Position numbers and translations under genes: made by a program
In this document: piece by piece, positions 33,777-43,389 of the stretch
Position numbering within the stretch: position 1 is the stretch's first letter
Layout of the letters: every line of letters begins with the position of its first letter
The notes under the pieces: model-generated
What the model was told of the DNA's origin: nothing
Databases searched by the model: none
The model's input: the letters and a program-made list of their open reading frames with translations, nothing else
Source of the DNA: Dinoroseobacter shibae DFL 12 = DSM 16493
GTDB taxonomy: Bacteria > Pseudomonadota > Alphaproteobacteria > Rhodobacterales > Rhodobacteraceae
NCBI RefSeq assembly: GCF_000018145.1
Contig: NC_009952.1
Location: 2,604,001 to 2,668,000, forward strand
Direction: 5' to 3'
DNA: 64,000 nt

Positions 33777-36700
33777 ATGACTGATTTTCAGAAGATCCTG
33801 ATTGCCAATCGCGGCGAGATCGCCATCCGGGTGATGCGCGCGGCCAACGAACTGGGCAAGAAAACGGTCGCGGTCTATGCCGAGGAAGACAAGCTCTGCC
33901 TGCACCGGTTCAAGGCAGACGAGGCCTACAAGATCGGCGAGGGGCTCGGCCCGGTCGCGGCCTACCTGTCGATCGACGAGATCATCCGCGTGGCGAAGCT
34001 CTCGGGCGCGGACGCAATCCATCCGGGCTACGGCCTGCTGTCCGAGAACCCGGATTTCGTGGATGCTTGCGTCGCCAACGGCATCGCCTTCATCGGGCCC
34101 AGGGCCGAAACCATGCGCGCGCTCGGCGACAAGGCCTCCGCGCGCCGGGTGGCGATCGAGGCAGGCGTGCCGGTGATCCCCGCCACCGAGGTGCTGGGCG
34201 ACGACATGGACAAGGTCCGCGCCGAGGCCGAGGCGATCGGCTTTCCGCTGATGCTCAAGGCGTCCTGGGGCGGCGGCGGGCGCGGGATGCGCCCGATCTT
34301 CGACCCCGACGAGGTGGCCGATAAGGTGCGCGAGGGCCGGCGCGAAGCCGAAGCCGCCTTCGGCAATGGCGAGGGCTATCTGGAAAAGATGATCACCCGC
34401 GCGCGGCATGTCGAGGTGCAGATCCTCGGCGACAGCATGGGCAACATCTATCACCTGTGGGAACGGGACTGCTCGGTTCAGCGCCGCAACCAGAAGGTCG
34501 TCGAACGCGCCCCCGCGCCTTACCTGTCGTCCTCGCAACGCGAGCAGCTGTGCGAACTGGGCCGCAAGATCTGCGCCCATGTGAATTACGAATGCGCCGG
34601 CACCGTCGAGTTCCTGATGGACATGGATACCGGCGAGTTCTTCTTCATCGAGGTGAACCCCCGCGTGCAGGTCGAGCATACCGTGACCGAGGAAGTCACC
34701 GGCATCGACATCGTTCGCGCCCAGATCCTGATCGCCGAGGGCAAATCCCTGGTCGAGGCCACCGGCATGGCCAGCCAGTACGACGTGCAACTCAACGGCC
34801 ACGCGATCCAGTGCCGGATCACCACCGAAGACCCGCAGAACAACTTCATCCCCGACTATGGCCGGATCACCGCCTATCGCGGGGCGACCGGCATGGGCAT
34901 CCGGCTCGACGGCGGCACCGCCTATTCCGGCGCGGTGATCACACGCTACTATGACAGCCTGCTGGAAAAGGTCACCGCCTGGGCCCCCACGCCCGAGGCG
35001 GCCATCGCCCGGATGGACCGCGCCCTGCGCGAATTCCGCATCCGGGGTGTCAGCACCAACATCGCCTTCGTCGAGAACCTGCTGAAGCACCCGACCTTCC
35101 TCAACAACCAGTATACCACCAAGTTCATCGACGAGACCGAGGAGCTGTTCCAGTTCCCCAAGCGCCGCGACCGGGCGACCCGCATCCTGCGCTACATCGC
35201 GGATATCTCCGTCAACGGACATCCCGAGACCGAAGGCCGCCCCAAGCCGCCCGCCACGCCGCGCGCGCTCAGGGCCCCCGCGCCGAAGGCCGCGCCCGCC
35301 CCCGGCACCCGGACCCTGCTGGAGAAAAAAGGCCCGCAGGCGGTGGCCGACTGGATGGCAGCGCAGAAACAACTGCTGATCACCGACACCACCATGCGTG
35401 ACGGGCACCAGTCCCTGCTGGCCACGCGGATGCGGTCCATCGACATGATCCGGGTGGCGCCGAGTTACGCCGCGAACCTGCCGCAGCTCTTCTCGGTCGA
35501 ATGCTGGGGCGGCGCGACTTTCGACGTGGCCTACCGGTTCTTGCAGGAATGCCCCTGGCAACGGCTCCGCGACATCCGCGCGGCGATGCCCAACGTGATG
35601 ACCCAGATGCTGCTGCGCGGCTCGAACGGCGTGGGCTATACCAACTACCCCGACAACGTGGTGCGCGCCTTCACCCTGCAGGCCGCCGAGAGCGGCGTCG
35701 ACGTCTTCCGCGTCTTCGACAGCCTGAACTGGGTCGAGAACATGCGCGTCGCCATGGACGCGGTGCTGGAATCGGGCAAGGTCTGCGAGGGCGCGATCTG
35801 CTACACCGGCGACATCCTCGACCCGAACCGGGCGAAATACGACCTGAACTACTACGTCACCATGGGCAAGGAGCTGCGCGAGGCTGGCGCCCATATCCTG
35901 GGGCTGAAGGACATGGCGGGGCTGCTGAAACCCGCCTCCGCCCGGATCCTGATCAAGGCCCTGAAGGAAGAGGTCGGCCTGCCCATCCACTTCCACACCC
36001 ATGACACCGCCGGTATCGCCAGCGCCACGATCCTGGCCGCCGCCGAGAGCGGCGTGGACGCGGTCGATTGCGCCATGGACGCGCTGTCGGGCAACACCTC
36101 CCAGGCGACGCTCGGCACGGTGGTCGAGGCGCTGCAACACACCGACCGCGACACCGGGCTCGACATCAAGGCGGTGCGCGAGATCTCCGACTACTGGGAA
36201 GCCGTCCGCGGCGAATACGCGGCCTTCGAGAGCGGCATGCAGGCCCCCTCCTCCGAGGTCTACCTGCACGAGATGCCCGGCGGACAGTTCACCAACCTCA
36301 AGGCCCAGGCCCGCTCGCTCGGGCTTGAGGAACGCTGGCACGAGGTCGCCCAGACCTATGCGGATGTGAACCAGATGTTCGGCGACATCGTGAAGGTCAC
36401 GCCGTCGTCGAAGGTGGTGGGCGACATGGCACTGATGATGGTCAGCCAGGGCCTGAGCCGCGCGGATGTGGAGGACCCCGACCGCGACGTGTCCTTCCCG
36501 GATTCGGTGATCGACATGATGCGCGGCAATCTCGGCCAGCCTGCGGGCGGGTTTCCCGAAGCGATCGTCGCCAAGATCCTCAAGGGCGAGTCCCCCAATA
36601 CCGAGCGCCCGGGCAAGCATATCCCGCCCGTCGATCTCGAGAAGACCCGGGCCGATCTCGCCGCGCAGCTGGAGGTGGATATCGACGACGAGGACCTCAA

Positions 36701-37214
36701 CGGTTATCTGATGTATCCCAAGGTCTTCACCGATTACATGACCCGCCATGCCGAATACGGCCCCGTGCGCACCCTGCCCACGCGGACGTTTTTCTACGGC
36801 ATGCAGCCCGGCGACGAGATCGAGGTCGAGATCGACCCGGGCAAGACCCTGGTGGTGCGGATGCAGACCGCGTCCGAGACCAACGAGGATGGCGAGGTCA
36901 AGGTGTTCTTCGAGTTGAACGGCCAGCCCCGGCAAGTCCGCGTCCCCAACCGCAAGGCCGCCGCGTCCGTGGCGAAACGGCCCAAGGCCGAGCTGGGCAA
37001 CCCCAACCATGTGGGCGCGCCGATGCCCGGTGTGGTGGCCTCGGTCGCGGTGCAGGCGGGGGCCTCGGTCAAGGAGGGCGATCTGCTGCTGACCATCGAG
37101 GCGATGAAGATGGAAACCGGCATCCATGCGGAGCGCGACGCGGTGGTCAAGGCCGTCCACGTCACCCCCGCCGCCCAGATCGACGCCAAGGACCTGTTGG
37201 TGGAGCTGGAGTGA
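33777..37214 (+). CDS. pyc: Pyruvate carboxylase
   Basis: This 1145-residue biotin enzyme carboxylates pyruvate to oxaloacetate. It has an N-terminal biotin carboxylase (KILIANRGEIAIRVMRAANE; KASWGGGGRGMR; EVNPRVQVEHTVTEEVTGID), a central carboxyltransferase (TTMRDGHQSLLATRMRSIDM) and a C-terminal biotinyl domain with IEAMKMETG, whose lysine carries biotin. I chose the ATG at 33777 because GAGGG lies 6 nt upstream; the ATG at 33765 has no such site. No domain is missing. It would supply C4 acids needed by the nearby glyoxylate-linked pathway. Confidence 0.97.
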   Translation: MTDFQKILIANRGEIAIRVMRAANELGKKTVAVYAEEDKLCLHRFKADEAYKIGEGLGPVAAYLSIDEIIRVAKLSGADAIHPGYGLLSENPDFVDACVANGIAFIGPRAETMRALGDKASARRVAIEAGVPVIPATEVLGDDMDKVRAEAEAIGFPLMLKASWGGGGRGMRPIFDPDEVADKVREGRREAEAAFGNGEGYLEKMITRARHVEVQILGDSMGNIYHLWERDCSVQRRNQKVVERAPAPYLSSSQREQLCELGRKICAHVNYECAGTVEFLMDMDTGEFFFIEVNPRVQVEHTVTEEVTGIDIVRAQILIAEGKSLVEATGMASQYDVQLNGHAIQCRITTEDPQNNFIPDYGRITAYRGATGMGIRLDGGTAYSGAVITRYYDSLLEKVTAWAPTPEAAIARMDRALREFRIRGVSTNIAFVENLLKHPTFLNNQYTTKFIDETEELFQFPKRRDRATRILRYIADISVNGHPETEGRPKPPATPRALRAPAPKAAPAPGTRTLLEKKGPQAVADWMAAQKQLLITDTTMRDGHQSLLATRMRSIDMIRVAPSYAANLPQLFSVECWGGATFDVAYRFLQECPWQRLRDIRAAMPNVMTQMLLRGSNGVGYTNYPDNVVRAFTLQAAESGVDVFRVFDSLNWVENMRVAMDAVLESGKVCEGAICYTGDILDPNRAKYDLNYYVTMGKELREAGAHILGLKDMAGLLKPASARILIKALKEEVGLPIHFHTHDTAGIASATILAAAESGVDAVDCAMDALSGNTSQATLGTVVEALQHTDRDTGLDIKAVREISDYWEAVRGEYAAFESGMQAPSSEVYLHEMPGGQFTNLKAQARSLGLEERWHEVAQTYADVNQMFGDIVKVTPSSKVVGDMALMMVSQGLSRADVEDPDRDVSFPDSVIDMMRGNLGQPAGGFPEAIVAKILKGESPNTERPGKHIPPVDLEKTRADLAAQLEVDIDDEDLNGYLMYPKVFTDYMTRHAEYGPVRTLPTRTFFYGMQPGDEIEVEIDPGKTLVVRMQTASETNEDGEVKVFFELNGQPRQVRVPNRKAAASVAKRPKAELGNPNHVGAPMPGVVASVAVQAGASVKEGDLLLTIEAMKMETGIHAERDAVVKAVHVTPAAQIDAKDLLVELE

Positions 37215-37222
37215 ACCGCTCG

Positions 37223-37250
37223 CCCGGGCGGCGCGATGCGGGCGCCCGGG
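37223..37250 (+). terminator. GC-rich hairpin after pyc, possible terminator
   Basis: CCCGGGCG (37223-37230) and CGCCCGGG (37243-37250) form an 8-bp stem with a 12-nt loop, 9 nt after the pyc stop. There is no T-run, so termination is uncertain. Confidence 0.35.
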
Positions 37251-37402
37251 GCTGTTAACCTATTCAAATTCTGGAATGTTTCGCACGCGAAACAAATCTC
37301 TGGAAGCCATTGGACTCCCATGATTTCGCCGAAAAATTTGTCGGCGGATTTGGCGCAGATTTCGCGCCGGGATTAACCTTTGGCCCGGAGACCGGCGGTG
37401 GA

Positions 37403-37450
37403 GGGGGCGCTGCCCCCACGGCCCGTGCCGGGCCGCCCCCCGGAGTATTT
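37403..37450. repeat. Twin-hairpin intergenic element
   Basis: Two compact stems, GGGGGC/GCCCCC (37403-37417) and CGGCCCG/CGGGCCG (37419-37435), are followed by CCCCCGGAGTATTTCGCCA. I recall intergenic elements of this shape, G/C hairpins ending in CCGGAGTATTT, from other Rhodobacteraceae, but could not search. It lies in the 277-bp space between pyc and the DUF1826 gene. The rest of that space holds an inverted repeat GTTTCG-CACG-CGAAAC at about 37279-37294 and no gene. Confidence 0.45.
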
Positions 37451-37491
37451 CGCCACAAAAGAAGGGCAAGGCGGGCGCCTTGGGCGAGCGT

Positions 37492-38136
37492 TCAGTCCCC
37501 GTCGGGCCCGGTCAATGGGTCGAGCACCAGCACCAAGCGGGTGACGCCGCTGCCTTCGATGGGCGGCGAACGGTGGCGCAGCCCGGTCTCGCGCGTGCCG
37601 GGCCAGAGCGACCCGCGGATCAGGATCGGTGCGCCGGTGGGCGCGGCAAACACCTCCGCGGGCTCGGTGCCCGGGCGTGCCGCCGCCCCGTACTGGGTGC
37701 CCGGGCCGCGATAGGTGCAGACAAGCCGCAAGGTGACCGCGTCGAGATGGAATTTCCGGCAGGCATCGGTGGTCACCACGTCAAGCCGCAGCCGCAGGTA
37801 GGGCGCGCCGGTCACCGTCGCGAAAAGCCGTGCCAGCACCGCGATATCGTCGCGCAGCCGGTCGCGGTGGTGCCCTTCGGGCGTGCCCGCGGCCTCGAAG
37901 AGAGCGGTGAGCACCGCGGGCACGGTTTCGGGGGTCAAAACCACCCGGGCCGATGGCAGCTGCGCCGGGTCGAGCCCGTCGATCCACTCCTGGAAGCTGG
38001 CCGCCGGTCGCCGCAGCCAAAGCGCGGCCCCCACGCCCGTGGGCGCGGTCACATCGCGCAGCCCCTGCGGGTCGGTTGCCACGATCACCCCGGGGCAGAT
38101 CCCGTTGTGCAGCGAAACGCCGCCCCCGTCCATCAC
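37492..38136 (-). CDS. DUF1826 protein, zinc-regulon associated
   Basis: This 214-residue DUF1826 protein has the family stretch [20 protein letters not shown] and the His/Arg-rich end [20 protein letters not shown]. Its start overlaps the stop of the COG0523 GTPase gene, so they are one operon. DUF1826 genes are repeatedly found beside Zur-controlled GTPases in alphaproteobacteria. The role is unknown; the conserved His/Asp residues could bind metal. Confidence 0.82.
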   Translation of the reverse strand: MMDGGGVSLHNGICPGVIVATDPQGLRDVTAPTGVGAALWLRRPAASFQEWIDGLDPAQLPSARVVLTPETVPAVLTALFEAAGTPEGHHRDRLRDDIAVLARLFATVTGAPYLRLRLDVVTTDACRKFHLDAVTLRLVCTYRGPGTQYGAAARPGTEPAEVFAAPTGAPILIRGSLWPGTRETGLRHRSPPIEGSGVTRLVLVLDPLTGPDGD

Positions 38137-39338
38137 GCGGCCTCCGCCCGGCGCCAGGCCGGGAAGGGATCGGGCAGGTCCGGCAGGGTGTCGGGGCCGG
38201 TCGCCAAGTCTTCGGGCAGCAGGCAGGCGTCGAGCCGGGCCTTGAGGGCGGGCCAGTCGATCCCGACACCGATGAAGACGATCTCCTGCCGCCGGTCACC
38301 CCATGGCTCCTGCCAGTGCTGTGTGAAATAGGCACGCGCGGCCGCGCTTTCCGGCCAGCGGGCCTCGGGGACCGCCGCCCACCAGGTGCCCAGCGGCCGG
38401 ACCGAGGACAGCGCGCCCGCGAGCGAGAACTCCGCCACCCAGTCGGGGCGGGTGGCGAGCCAGAAATGCCCTTTGGCGCGGATCACGCCGGGCATCTCGC
38501 CCTCGAGCACGGCCATCGCCGCTTCGGGCACGAAGGGACGGCGGGCGCGGTAGACGAAGCTCGCCACCCCGTATTCCTCGGTTTCGGGGACATGGTCGGC
38601 AAAGCCGTAGAGCTCCTTGGCCCAGAGCGGGTGGTCATGGGCCTTGTCGAAATCGAACAGGCCGGTGCCCAGGATCTCGGACACGGCGACCTGGGCATGG
38701 TCGGTCTCGATGATCTTGGCATCGGCATTCAGGCTGCGGATGATCTGGCGTGCGGCATCGGTGCGCTCGGGCCCGGCATCTGCGACCTTGTTCAGGATCA
38801 CGACATCGGCAAACTCGATCTGGTCGGTGAGCAGATGCACCAGGGTGCGGTCATCCGCCTCTCCCAGCGTTTCGCCGCGATCGCGCAGAAAATCATGGCT
38901 GGCATAATCGCGCAGCAGGTTCACCGCATCCACGACCGTCACCATCGTGTCGAGCCGGGCGACATCTGACAGGCTCTCGCCCGCTTCGTCGCGAAACTCG
39001 AAGGTGGCGGCCACGGGCAGCGGCTCGGAGATGCCGGTGGATTCGATCAGCAGGTAGTCGAACTTCCCCGCCGCCGCGAGCCTGCGCACCTCGTGCAGCA
39101 GGTCGTCGCGCAGGGTGCAGCAGATGCAGCCGTTGGACATCTCGACCAAAGTCTCGTCGGTGCGGCTGAGCGCGGTTTCGGCGCGCACGAGGTCGGCGTC
39201 GATATTCACTTCGGACATGTCGTTGACGATGACCGCGACCTTGCGTCCGTCGCGGTTGTTGAGCACGCGGTTCAACAGTGTTGTCTTTCCTGCCCCGAGA
39301 AATCCCGAGAGCACGGTTACGGGGAGTCGGTCCTGCAT
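38133..39338 (-). CDS. COG0523 zinc GTPase (CobW/ZigA-like metallochaperone)
   Basis: This 401-residue P-loop GTPase has [19 protein letters not shown] (Walker A, residues 12-30), the metal-binding CICC at 71-74 in [15 protein letters not shown], and a C-terminal CobW domain. Such proteins are thought to deliver zinc to client enzymes when zinc is scarce. A Zur-box-like palindrome precedes the gene by 37 nt, supporting induction by zinc limitation. DUF1826 follows with a 4-nt overlap. Confidence 0.9.
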   Translation of the reverse strand: MQDRLPVTVLSGFLGAGKTTLLNRVLNNRDGRKVAVIVNDMSEVNIDADLVRAETALSRTDETLVEMSNGCICCTLRDDLLHEVRRLAAAGKFDYLLIESTGISEPLPVAATFEFRDEAGESLSDVARLDTMVTVVDAVNLLRDYASHDFLRDRGETLGEADDRTLVHLLTDQIEFADVVILNKVADAGPERTDAARQIIRSLNADAKIIETDHAQVAVSEILGTGLFDFDKAHDHPLWAKELYGFADHVPETEEYGVASFVYRARRPFVPEAAMAVLEGEMPGVIRAKGHFWLATRPDWVAEFSLAGALSSVRPLGTWWAAVPEARWPESAAARAYFTQHWQEPWGDRRQEIVFIGVGIDWPALKARLDACLLPEDLATGPDTLPDLPDPFPAWRRAEAA

Positions 39339-39374
39339 GGGTTTGCCCTGTGGTTATGAAATGCTGCCCGTTTT

Positions 39375-39392
39375 GATATAGTATAACATTAC
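39375..39392 (-). promoter_or_regulatory. Zur-box-like site
   Basis: On the plus strand GATATAGTATAAC (39375-39387) is an imperfect palindrome, followed by ATTAC; the half TATAACATTAC is close to the alphaproteobacterial Zur half-site TATAACATTTC. It is AT-rich in GC-rich surroundings and lies 37 nt before the COG0523 GTPase start. Confidence 0.6.
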
Positions 39393-39514
39393 AATAAGCA
39401 ACCACCCCGAGGCCCGGTTGGCCCCGACCCCCGCGGCAAAGTTTTTCCCCCTTGGCCGCTTTTTTCACTTGCAGGGGCGGCGTGTCAGAAGTATCCCACG
39501 GCTCACCCAAGGAC

Positions 39515-39589
39515 GCGGGCGTAGCTCAGGGGTAGAGCACAACCTTGCCAAGGTTGGGGTCGTGAGTTCGAATCTCATCGCCCGCTCCA
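39515..39589 (+). tRNA. tRNA-Gly (anticodon GCC)
   Basis: A 75-nt cloverleaf. Acceptor GCGGGCG (39515-39521) pairs with CGCCCGC (39579-39585). The D arm is GCTC-AGGGGTA-GAGC. Anticodon stem CAACC and GGTTG flank the loop TTGCCAA, anticodon GCC. The T arm is GTGAG-TTCGAAT-CTCAT. The 3' CCA is encoded (39587-39589). Confidence 0.97.
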
Positions 39590-39635
39590 ATTTCACCAGA
39601 TAACACGGAATTCACCCCGCCCCGGGGGCGCTGCC

Positions 39636-41039
39636 TCAGTTGGCGTAGCGTGTCGGGCCGCGGCGGCGGACATCCACCGGTTCGTTCAGGATCATCGCGT
39701 TATGGGCGCGTTGGTCGCAATTGGCGCGCGGGCAGATCCGGCAGTTGATCCCGACCTCTGCGAAACGCGGGGAGCCTTGCTGGATATCCTCGGCATAGCC
39801 GATCGCCGCGACATGTTCGATGCTGCAGCCCATGGCGATGGCCAGGCGCTTGTCCTGGGTGTGGCGCGAGAAGCGGGGGCGATTGACCGTGCGGGCGAAG
39901 ACGAAGAATCGCCCGCCATCGGGCATCTCGACGAATTGCGGCACGATGCTGCCGGGGCTGCGGAAGCTCGTATGCAAATCGAGCCGCGGGCAGGCGCCGC
40001 CATATTCCGCCAGGTGAAAGCCGGTGGAGTTGAACCGCTTGGTCACGTTGCCGGCCTTGTCGATGCGCAGGAAGAAGAACGGCACGCCTTCCGCCCCGTC
40101 GCGTTGCAGGGTGGTGGCGCGGTGGCAGGCCTGCTCGAAGCTGACGCCGAAGCGCAGGGACAGGTGGGCGAAGTCGTACTTGCAGGCCAGCGCCTCGGCC
40201 CGGAAGGCGTCATAGGGCATGAGCACGGCCGCAGCGAAATAATTGGCCAGCTCCACCCGGCAGCGGTTGCGCCCGGACGGGTCGTCCAGGTCGAGCCGCG
40301 ACAGCAACGCGTCGATCACCGCGCTCTGTTCGATCAGCCCGCTCGTATGGGCCAGCTGGAAGGCACGGTTGGGATGGTCGAGCCCTTCGGACAGACGGAC
40401 TTCGCGCCGGTCCTCGTCATATTCGCGGAGGGCCTCGGGCATGTCGCCCACGGGCACGATCCGGGTCCGCAAGCCCAGCTTGTCCTTCAGCCGAGCCTTG
40501 AGCGCGCCGTAGATGTCGTCGGCCTCGGGCATGGGGCCGGCCCAGAACTCCTGGGCGGCGGCTTCAAGCTCGGGGAAATGATTGCGGTTGTCGCGAAAGA
40601 AATCATGCACGATCGCCTCGGGGGAGGCACGCAGGATGTCGAGATCGGTCTCGCTGGCATTGGAGAGCACCAAGAGCTGATCGGTGGCCGCGCGGTAGGC
40701 GTGGTGCAATTGCAAAAAGCTGCGCGCCACGTCCGGCGCGTGCGAGAGCAGCGCGCGCAGCTGCGGCAGATCGGGGCTGTGATCGTGAAAGAGCGGGTCC
40801 TGGAACGCGGCGCGCAGGGCGTTGAGGGTGGCGGTATCGTCCTCGTCGGCGATGTCGCGCCAATCGACGCCGTAAGCTTCGAACAGGCGCAGGAGCACCG
40901 GGACGGACACGCTGCGCTCGTTCTTTTCCAGCATGTTCACGTAAGAGTTGGAGATGCCCAGCGCCTTGGCCATTTCGGCCTGGGTCTGGTTGGCGTCGCG
41001 CCGCAGACGGCGCAGGCGGGGTCCGATGAAAGTCTTCAT
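39636..41039 (-). CDS. Short-chain acyl-CoA regulator, ScfR/RamB family
   Basis: This 467-residue regulator has an N-terminal XRE-type HTH (PRLRRLRRDANQTQAEMAKA, LGISNSYVNMLEKNERSVSV), a central IrrE/ImmA-like domain and a C-terminal region ending with cysteines GINCRICPRANCDQRA. The layout is that of RamB and PccR-type regulators, which respond to short-chain acyl-CoAs and control acetate, propionate and related routes. It is divergent from the aminotransferase-mcl-mtkAB-meh-mct operon, with an inverted repeat between them, so it very likely controls that operon. The ligand could be one of its CoA thioesters. Confidence 0.88.
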   Translation of the reverse strand: MKTFIGPRLRRLRRDANQTQAEMAKALGISNSYVNMLEKNERSVSVPVLLRLFEAYGVDWRDIADEDDTATLNALRAAFQDPLFHDHSPDLPQLRALLSHAPDVARSFLQLHHAYRAATDQLLVLSNASETDLDILRASPEAIVHDFFRDNRNHFPELEAAAQEFWAGPMPEADDIYGALKARLKDKLGLRTRIVPVGDMPEALREYDEDRREVRLSEGLDHPNRAFQLAHTSGLIEQSAVIDALLSRLDLDDPSGRNRCRVELANYFAAAVLMPYDAFRAEALACKYDFAHLSLRFGVSFEQACHRATTLQRDGAEGVPFFFLRIDKAGNVTKRFNSTGFHLAEYGGACPRLDLHTSFRSPGSIVPQFVEMPDGGRFFVFARTVNRPRFSRHTQDKRLAIAMGCSIEHVAAIGYAEDIQQGSPRFAEVGINCRICPRANCDQRAHNAMILNEPVDVRRRGPTRYAN

Positions 41040-41059
41040 GCACCTGTCATATCACAGAT

Positions 41060-41092
41060 TTCACAAGTTCACAATTTGTGTGCTTTGTGAAC
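41060..41092. promoter_or_regulatory. TTCACAA repeat cluster between ScfR-type gene and carbon operon
   Basis: GTTCACAA (41067-41074) and TTGTGAAC (41085-41092) are perfect inverted repeats around 10 nt. A further direct copy TTCACAA lies at 41060-41066, and TTTGTG at 41075. The cluster lies in the 137-bp divergent promoter region, the expected operator of the ScfR-family regulator. Confidence 0.6.
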
Positions 41093-41176
41093 ATTCGCAC
41101 TCACAGCAGGACCCGAATGCTTTTGCAGCATGGCAAGGGCGCGGGGTAGGCAGACGACGATCAGGGAGGTCAACTC

Positions 41177-42379
41177 ATGCGAACAGGTCAGACACATCTC
41201 TTCATTCCGGGTCCCACCAATGTGCCCGAAGCGGTGCGGCAGGCGATGAATGTGCCGATGCAGGACATGCGTGCGGCGGATTTCGGGGACCTGACCCTCG
41301 GGCTGTTCGAGGGGATGAAATCGGTGCTGCGCACCGAACGCGGGACGGTGATGCTGTTTCCCGGCTCGGGGACCGGGGCCTGGGAGGCGGCGATCACCAA
41401 CACGCTAAATCCCGGCGACAAGGTGCTGATGGCGCGGCACGGGCATTTCTCGACCCTTTGGGCGCAGATGGCCGAGCGGCTGGGCCTGCAGGTCGAGCTG
41501 ATCGACATTCCCTGGGGCGCAGGCGCGCCGGTCAAGGAGATCGCGCGCCGGTTGGGCCGGGATGCCCATGACGAGATCAAGGCGGTCTTCGTCACCCATA
41601 ACGAGACCGCCACGGGCGTGGCCTCGGACATCGCGGCGGTGCGCCGGGCGCTGGACGAGAATTTCCACGATGCGCTCTTGTTCGTGGACGGGGTGTCCTC
41701 GGTCGGCTCGCTGGACTTCCGGATGGACGAATGGGAGGTCGACCTGGTGGTCACGGGCAGCCAAAAGGGTCTGATGCTGCCGCCGGGCTTGGGCATTCTG
41801 GGTGTCAGCGAAAAGGCATTGGAGGCTGCGCGGTCGGCGACCATGCGCCGGGCCTATTTCGAGTTTTCCGACATGCTGGCGATGAATGCGGACGGGTATT
41901 TCCCCTACACCCCGCCCACGCCCCTGTTGCACGGGTTGCGGGCGTCGCTGGCGCGGATCGCGACCGAAGGGCTGGACAACGTGATCGCCCGCCACACCCG
42001 GCTGGCCGAGGGTGTGCGCCGCGGGATCGCGGCCTGGGGGCTGCCGTTGGTGGCCGAGCATCACACGCTTTATTCCGACACGGTGTCGGCCATTCGAGTG
42101 CCGCAGGAGATCGACGCCCGCGAGGTTCTGCGCATCGCATACGAGGAATTCAACACCTCCTTCGGGAGCGGTCTGGGGCCGCTCGACGGCAAGGTTTTCC
42201 GGATCGGGCATCTCGGCGATCTGAACGAGGCGATGTGCCTGACCGCCCTGTCGGTGGCGGAGATGGCGCTCTACCGGGCGGGGATGCAGGTGCAGCTCGG
42301 CTCCGGCGTGGGGGCGGCGCAGGCGTGGTTCGCCGCCGATGCCGCGGCGCGCCCCTTCCTGCATATCGCGGCGGAATGA
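41177..42379 (+). CDS. Serine-glyoxylate aminotransferase-like enzyme
   Basis: This 400-residue class V PLP aminotransferase starts HLFIPGPTNVPEAVRQAMNV, has LFVDGVSSVGSLDFRMDEWE and the PLP lysine in VVTGSQKGLMLPPGLGIL near residue 197. This subgroup passes an amino group to glyoxylate, giving glycine. With malyl-CoA lyase and malate-CoA ligase next door it fits serine-glyoxylate aminotransferase of the serine cycle. Aspartate-glyoxylate aminotransferase (BhcA) of the beta-hydroxyaspartate cycle is the main alternative, but the bhcBCD genes are absent here. A GGGAGG site precedes the ATG. Confidence 0.85.
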   Translation: MRTGQTHLFIPGPTNVPEAVRQAMNVPMQDMRAADFGDLTLGLFEGMKSVLRTERGTVMLFPGSGTGAWEAAITNTLNPGDKVLMARHGHFSTLWAQMAERLGLQVELIDIPWGAGAPVKEIARRLGRDAHDEIKAVFVTHNETATGVASDIAAVRRALDENFHDALLFVDGVSSVGSLDFRMDEWEVDLVVTGSQKGLMLPPGLGILGVSEKALEAARSATMRRAYFEFSDMLAMNADGYFPYTPPTPLLHGLRASLARIATEGLDNVIARHTRLAEGVRRGIAAWGLPLVAEHHTLYSDTVSAIRVPQEIDAREVLRIAYEEFNTSFGSGLGPLDGKVFRIGHLGDLNEAMCLTALSVAEMALYRAGMQVQLGSGVGAAQAWFAADAAARPFLHIAAE

Positions 42380-42412
42380 ACCGCCCCTGCCCTTTCACGC
42401 ACGGAGATTGAC

Positions 42413-43366
42413 ATGTCCCATACGCTTCACCCCTTGCGCAAGCAGCGCCTTCAGAGGTCCGAGCTGGCGGTGCCCGCCTCGAACCCGACAATGATCGACA
42501 AGGCCGCCGAGAGCGCCGCGGATTTCGTATTTCTCGACCTGGAGGACGCGGTTGCCCCGCCCGAGAAGGTGCAGGCGCGCAAGAACGCGATCCAGGCGCT
42601 GAACGACATCGACTGGGCCGCCAAGGGCAAGACCGTGTCGGTGCGGATCAACGGGCTGGATACCCATTACATGTACCGCGACGTGGTCGACATCATGGAG
42701 CAGGCGGGCGACCGGGTGCACACGCTGCTGGTGCCCAAGGTCGGGGTGACGGCGGACCTGTATATGGTCGAGGCGATGGTCAACCAGGCGGAGATGGCCT
42801 GCGGGCTGGAGACCCGGGTGGGCCTTGAGGCGCTGATCGAGACCGCGCTCGGGATGGCCAATGTGGAGGCGATCGCCCAGTTCGGCGGGCGGCTGGAGGC
42901 GCTGCATTTCGGGGTGGCGGATTACGCGGCCTCGATGCGGGCGCGGACCGTGAATATCGGCGGGCTGAACCCGGATTACCCCGGGGATCAGTGGCACGCC
43001 TCGATCACGCGGATGGTGATTGCCTGCCGCGCCTACGGGCTGCGCGCGATCGACGGGCCGTTCGGAGATTTCAGCGATCCCGACGGCTACATGGCCGGGG
43101 CACGCCGGGCGGCGGCACTGGGGTGCGAGGGCAAATGGGCCATTCATCCCAGCCAGATCGAGATGGCGAACGACGTGTTCAGCCCGCCGGAGGCCGAGGT
43201 CAGCAAGGCGCATCGGATCATCGAAGAGCTGCGCAATGCCGAGGCCGCGGGCAAGGGGGCCGCGAGCCTCGACGGCAAGATGATCGACGCGGCCAGCGAG
43301 AAGATGGCCCGCAACGTGATCGACACCGCCAACGCCATCGCCGCCAAGGCGGTCGCGGCGGAATAA
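42413..43366 (+). CDS. mcl: L-malyl-CoA lyase (CitE-like, serine-cycle type)
   Basis: This 317-residue CitE-superfamily lyase cleaves L-malyl-CoA to glyoxylate and acetyl-CoA, and probably beta-methylmalyl-CoA and citramalyl-CoA as relatives do. Diagnostic stretches are [40 protein letters not shown] (metal-binding acidic residues), [20 protein letters not shown] and [20 protein letters not shown]. By eye it resembles MclA of methylotrophic serine-cycle bacteria more than Mcl1 of Rhodobacter. It is second in the operon, 33 nt after the aminotransferase. Confidence 0.93.
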   Translation: MSHTLHPLRKQRLQRSELAVPASNPTMIDKAAESAADFVFLDLEDAVAPPEKVQARKNAIQALNDIDWAAKGKTVSVRINGLDTHYMYRDVVDIMEQAGDRVHTLLVPKVGVTADLYMVEAMVNQAEMACGLETRVGLEALIETALGMANVEAIAQFGGRLEALHFGVADYAASMRARTVNIGGLNPDYPGDQWHASITRMVIACRAYGLRAIDGPFGDFSDPDGYMAGARRAAALGCEGKWAIHPSQIEMANDVFSPPEAEVSKAHRIIEELRNAEAAGKGAASLDGKMIDAASEKMARNVIDTANAIAAKAVAAE

Positions 43367-43389
43367 GCCAATCCTGGGGAGGAGACGAC

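Noticed and set aside
33759-37160. Long minus-strand frame across pyruvate carboxylase
   Set aside because: Entirely antisense to an intact, motif-rich pyc gene.
39418-39603. 61-codon plus-strand frame over the tRNA
   Set aside because: A typical spurious translation through tRNA-Gly.
42991-43389. Upstream extension of mtkA through the end of mcl
   Set aside because: The frame overlaps intact mcl coding; a good ribosome-binding site and the conserved start [10 protein letters not shown] place the start at 43390.
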